From: Fidelibacterota bacterium
Lineage (GTDB): Bacteria > Marinisomatota > Marinisomatia > Marinisomatales > UBA1611
Length of the DNA: 26,852 nucleotides
Direction of reading: 5' to 3'
NCBI GenBank assembly: GCA_002722105.1
Contig: PBKF01000045.1
Coordinates: forward strand, 4,981-31,832
Shown here: positions 24,529-26,852 of the stretch, one piece after another
Layout: each line of letters begins with the position of its first letter
Numbering within the stretch: position 1 is the stretch's first letter
Made by a program: the position numbers and the translations under genes
Notes under the pieces: generated by a model
The model's input: only the letters and a program-made list of their open reading frames with translations
Database searches by the model: none
Told to the model about the DNA's origin: nothing

Positions 24529-25234
24529 CTACATTATAATTGGTGCCGCCGGTGGTATCGGTGTTCAACTGGTAGCGGATCTGCAAGCCAAGGGAAACAA
24601 GCTCTTTCTTGGTTCTCATAAAAACCTTTTGGCATATCCTCGTCAAGGAAATCTGCAGTCCGCTTCAGTTGATGCAACATCGTTTAATAATACCTTGGAC
24701 TTTATTTCTGATGGCAAAAAAATATTAGGTAATGTAGATGGTATCGTTAATCTAGCAGGTAGTATTTTATTAAAATCACCACATCGCATAACAGAAAAAG
24801 AATTTGATAATATTATTTCTACAAACCTAAAAAGTGCCTACTCAGTTGTCCGTGCTGCAGGTAAAGTTTTAAGCAATGCATCTGTTATATTAATGTCGAC
24901 TGCGGCAGTGCGTATTGGTTTACCTAACCATGAAGCAATTGTTGCGGCCAAGGCAGGTATTGAAGCAATAGTCAGATCTGCATCAATAACCTATGCGAGA
25001 AAATCAATCCGTTTCAATGCTGTAGCACCAGGGCTTGTTGATACACCGCTATCTTCCGCTATTATGAATAATCCATCCAGTCTCGAATACAGTAAAAATC
25101 TTCACGTAACTAGTTCTGTTGGAAAACCAAAAGACATAAGCAGTATGCTGCAGTTTCTGCTTGATCCAAATAATAATTGGATTACGGGACAAACTTTTCC
25201 AGTTGATGGCGGTCTTTCAATAGCTAAAAAGTAA
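24521..25234 (+). CDS. Short-chain dehydrogenase/reductase lacking the catalytic tyrosine
   Basis: A 237-aa SDR-fold protein. The cofactor motif GAAGGIG is at 8-14, the structural NLAG at 77-80, Asn102 in the STNL segment, Ser126 in LMSTAAV, and the C-terminal APGLVDTPL and FPVDGG are standard. The Y-x-x-x-K motif is altered: the segment NHEAIVAAKAGIEAIV places Ile140 where Tyr belongs, while Lys144 is kept. The similar NHEAIAAAK wording occurs, to my recollection, in SDRs of photolyase/CFA clusters elsewhere, so this is probably a subfamily trait rather than damage. It may bind NAD(P) without classical dehydrogenase chemistry, or use another proton donor. It overlaps the DUF1737-like gene by 8 nt, with photolyase 12 nt downstream. 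Confidence 0.88.
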   Translation: MNNYIIIGAAGGIGVQLVADLQAKGNKLFLGSHKNLLAYPRQGNLQSASVDATSFNNTLDFISDGKKILGNVDGIVNLAGSILLKSPHRITEKEFDNIISTNLKSAYSVVRAAGKVLSNASVILMSTAAVRIGLPNHEAIVAAKAGIEAIVRSASITYARKSIRFNAVAPGLVDTPLSSAIMNNPSSLEYSKNLHVTSSVGKPKDISSMLQFLLDPNNNWITGQTFPVDGGLSIAKK

Positions 25235-25246
25235 CTTAATTCCATC

Positions 25247-26605
25247 ATGTCGGTTGTCCATCCAAATCGAATAAAACAATTACAATCTGGTTCTCTGAAA
25301 GGTAAAACTGTACTATACTGGATGCAGCGTGACAAAAGAGTTTATGATAATTGGGCTTTGTTACATGCACAGGACTTAGCATTGCAAAATGGATATTCTC
25401 TCATGGTATGTTTTAATTATATCGGTGACTTTCCCAGTTCTAATATCCGACAATATGATTTTTTATTTCAGGGGCTATATGAAACAGAAAAATCATTAAA
25501 AAAACTCAATATAAGTTTTCGTCTACTAAATGGTACGCCAAGTAATGAGCTTCCAAAGCTAATATTAAAAGAAGAGATTGCCATTCTGGTCACAGATTTT
25601 TCACCGCTTCGTTTCCATCGCCGGAGGACCAAGAGAATTTCAAATTCCATTAATATTCCATTTTATATAGTTGATTCCAATAATATTGTACCTATTTGGG
25701 TGACAAGCGAAAAGCAGGAGTGGGGAGCATACACCATCAGGCCAAAAATACAAAAACACCTAAGTGAATTTTTAACAGAAATTCCTAAATTGAAACGGCA
25801 CTCTGTGAATATTAATTCACCCGGTTGGGATATTGATTGGCCAAATATTTACAAGAAGCTGAATGTTGATAATAGTGTTGTATCAGTGGAGTGGTTGTTA
25901 CCAGGAGAAAAAGCGGCTCAGAAACAATTAGAATATTTTTCTAAGCTCCCGATTGAAAATTATACCAATCATCGCAATAACCCAAACCAAGATGTTCTTT
26001 CTAATCTGAGTCCATTTTTGCACTTTGGTCATATCTCTTCACAGCGCGTGGCGTTAAACCTCAGTCAAATTGATACAATTGAAAACAAAAGTATTTTAGA
26101 GCAGCTTATAGTGCGGCGGGAATTGGCTGCTAATTTTTGTTTTTATAATAATAATTATGATTCCTTCGATGGGTTTCCTAATTGGGCAAAGGAAAGTCTC
26201 CATTATCACAGGAATGATAAACGGGAATATCTATATCCTCCAGAAGCTTTTGAAACTGCAGAAACTCATGATGAACTATGGAATGCTGCCCAATTGCAAA
26301 TGGTGTATACAGGGAAAATGCATACTTACATGAGAATGTATTGGGCTAAAAAGATTTTAGAGTGGAGCCCTTCTCCCGAAATAGCGTTACAAACGGCAAT
26401 AGATTTGAATGATAAGTATGAGTTAGATGGTCGTGATGCAAATGGATATACAGGTATCGCTTGGAGTCTGGGAGGAGTACATGATCGTCCCTGGTTTGAA
26501 CGTCCTGTATATGGGAAAATAAGATATATGAGTTATAATGGTTGTAAAAATAAATTTGATATAAGTAAGTATATTGCGAATATGAACTTACTCAAATCAC
26601 TTTAG
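25247..26605 (+). CDS. phr: Class II CPD photolyase
   Basis: A 452-aa flavoenzyme that uses blue/near-UV light to split cyclobutane pyrimidine dimers. The N-terminal antenna domain starts with LYWMQRDKRVYDNWALLHAQ. The C-terminal FAD domain has both class II signatures: SILEQLIVRRELAANFCFY, and GGVHDRPWFERPVYGKIRYM. Between them are FPNWAKESLHYH, AETHDELWNAAQLQMVYTGKMHTYMRMYWAKKILEW and LNDKYELDGRDANGYTGIAWS, all typical of class II enzymes and not of class I PhrB. Length is normal. It is the final gene of the VOC-DUF1737-SDR-photolyase operon under the 9-mer repeat at 23985, consistent with light-stress induction. Confidence 0.95.
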   Translation: MSVVHPNRIKQLQSGSLKGKTVLYWMQRDKRVYDNWALLHAQDLALQNGYSLMVCFNYIGDFPSSNIRQYDFLFQGLYETEKSLKKLNISFRLLNGTPSNELPKLILKEEIAILVTDFSPLRFHRRRTKRISNSINIPFYIVDSNNIVPIWVTSEKQEWGAYTIRPKIQKHLSEFLTEIPKLKRHSVNINSPGWDIDWPNIYKKLNVDNSVVSVEWLLPGEKAAQKQLEYFSKLPIENYTNHRNNPNQDVLSNLSPFLHFGHISSQRVALNLSQIDTIENKSILEQLIVRRELAANFCFYNNNYDSFDGFPNWAKESLHYHRNDKREYLYPPEAFETAETHDELWNAAQLQMVYTGKMHTYMRMYWAKKILEWSPSPEIALQTAIDLNDKYELDGRDANGYTGIAWSLGGVHDRPWFERPVYGKIRYMSYNGCKNKFDISKYIANMNLLKSL

Positions 26606-26767
26606 TACAAGTTAAACAATTACACTAAATTCAGTACCAAGATATGTAATTTTTCAAATACTAAGAAGTTAAACCAAAGCAGTTGATAATTTATATCACT
26701 ACAGTCTGTACGGAGTGAATAAGATTCAGTATTTGATCAATACAATATAAAATTGACAAATAATATT

Positions 26768-26812
26768 AAACACTCATAACGCTCATAACGCTCATAACAT
26801 TATTGTTTATAC
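26768..26812 (+). promoter_or_regulatory. 9-bp repeat array plus promoter, site 3 (right-end gene)
   Basis: Three head-to-tail units: a degenerate AAACACTCA (26768-26776, 7 of 9 matching) and two perfect TAACGCTCA copies (26777-26785, 26786-26794), followed by T. After exactly 7 nt comes TTGTTTATAC (26803-26812), differing from site 1 at one base. ATG 26838 begins 43 nt after 26795, identical to site 1. The remaining 26606-26767 is AT-rich non-coding sequence in which I see no gene; it includes an imperfect palindrome at 26729-26743. Confidence 0.75.
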
Positions 26813-26837
26813 ATTATAGTAACTTTAATTTTTCTTA

Positions 26838-26852
26838 ATGAATATTTATAAA
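26838..26852 (+). CDS. Start of the next gene, truncated by window end
   Basis: ATG 26838 opens a frame of five codons (MNIYK) before the window ends. The only support is its exact 43-nt distance from the repeat, equal to that of the first gene of the lipid operon. In related clusters the neighbour of the photolyase is often a MerR-type LitR/CarH regulator, some of which begin with a similar M-x-x-Y, but five residues cannot identify it. Confidence 0.45.

Noticed and set aside
26729..26743. Palindrome GTATT-TGATC-AATAC in the right intergenic region
   Set aside because: Short arms and single occurrence; could be an operator but there is nothing to support it.
26753..26758. TTGACA as a -35 box for the right-end gene
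   Set aside because: No -10 at 16-18 nt, whereas the repeat/TTGTTTATAC layout matches site 1 exactly.
26768..26803. CRISPR or satellite repeat
   Set aside because: Units are 9 bp, with only two or three copies and no spacers; the constant distance to start codons indicates a regulatory element.

Overview
The window is an AT-rich stretch of bacterial chromosome. It most resembles an uncultured marine lineage of the Marinimicrobia (SAR406) or Bacteroidetes/Ignavibacteria type. The main clues are a Por-type (type IX secretion) C-terminal tail of the 'YPNPFNPST' kind, an exosortase cassette, weak Shine-Dalgarno sequences, and a photolyase-linked lipid operon typical of sunlit-water bacteria. The lineage is inferred from protein style only; there is no rRNA here. 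No tRNA, rRNA, insertion sequence or CRISPR array was seen.

Layout. (1) 1-3277, plus strand: the 3' part of a glycine-rich secreted protein with a T9SS tail, then a 60-aa secreted/anchored small protein, an exosortase with an intact Cys/Arg/His triad, and a companion membrane protein. (2) 3285-8789, minus strand: a type IV pilus / type II secretion assembly operon, in transcription order a stand-alone receiver, prepilin peptidase, PilB/GspE ATPase, sigma-54 activator and PilC/GspF. Both receiver domains carry Glu where the phosphoacceptor Asp should be. (3) 9001-15519, plus strand: a hydroxylysine/ethanolamine-type kinase next to a PLP phospho-lyase, an SLC5 sodium symporter, a sialidase-like BNR protein and a GH109-type (alpha-N-acetylgalactosaminidase) Gfo/Idh/MocA protein. 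Together these look like uptake and breakdown of glycoconjugates and phosphorylated amino compounds. (4) 15555-23877: a tightly packed ten-gene operon (DUF2878, START-like, Blc lipocalin, flavin amine oxidase-like, DUF1365, two CFA-synthase-type methyltransferases, fatty-acid desaturase, DUF1295, SOUL). (5) 23985-26605: a frameshifted VOC gene, an unlisted 59-aa DUF1737-like gene, an unusual SDR lacking the catalytic Tyr, and a class II CPD photolyase. (6) 26768-26852: another promoter region and the first five codons of the next gene.

The most striking observation is a shared control element. A perfect tandem duplication of the 9-mer TAACGCTCA lies upstream of the lipid operon (15555), of the VOC-photolyase operon (23985) and of the gene that runs off the right end (26777). 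At the two outer sites it is followed, after exactly 7 nt, by TTGTGTATAC or TTGTTTATAC, and the start codon begins exactly 43 nt after the repeat. At the middle site the spacing is slightly shorter (40 nt), with a TATAAT. This indicates that membrane-lipid modification, heme and lipid binding, and DNA photorepair are switched on together, most plausibly by a light or singlet-oxygen regulator. The regulator is not identified here; the gene beginning at 26838 is one candidate.
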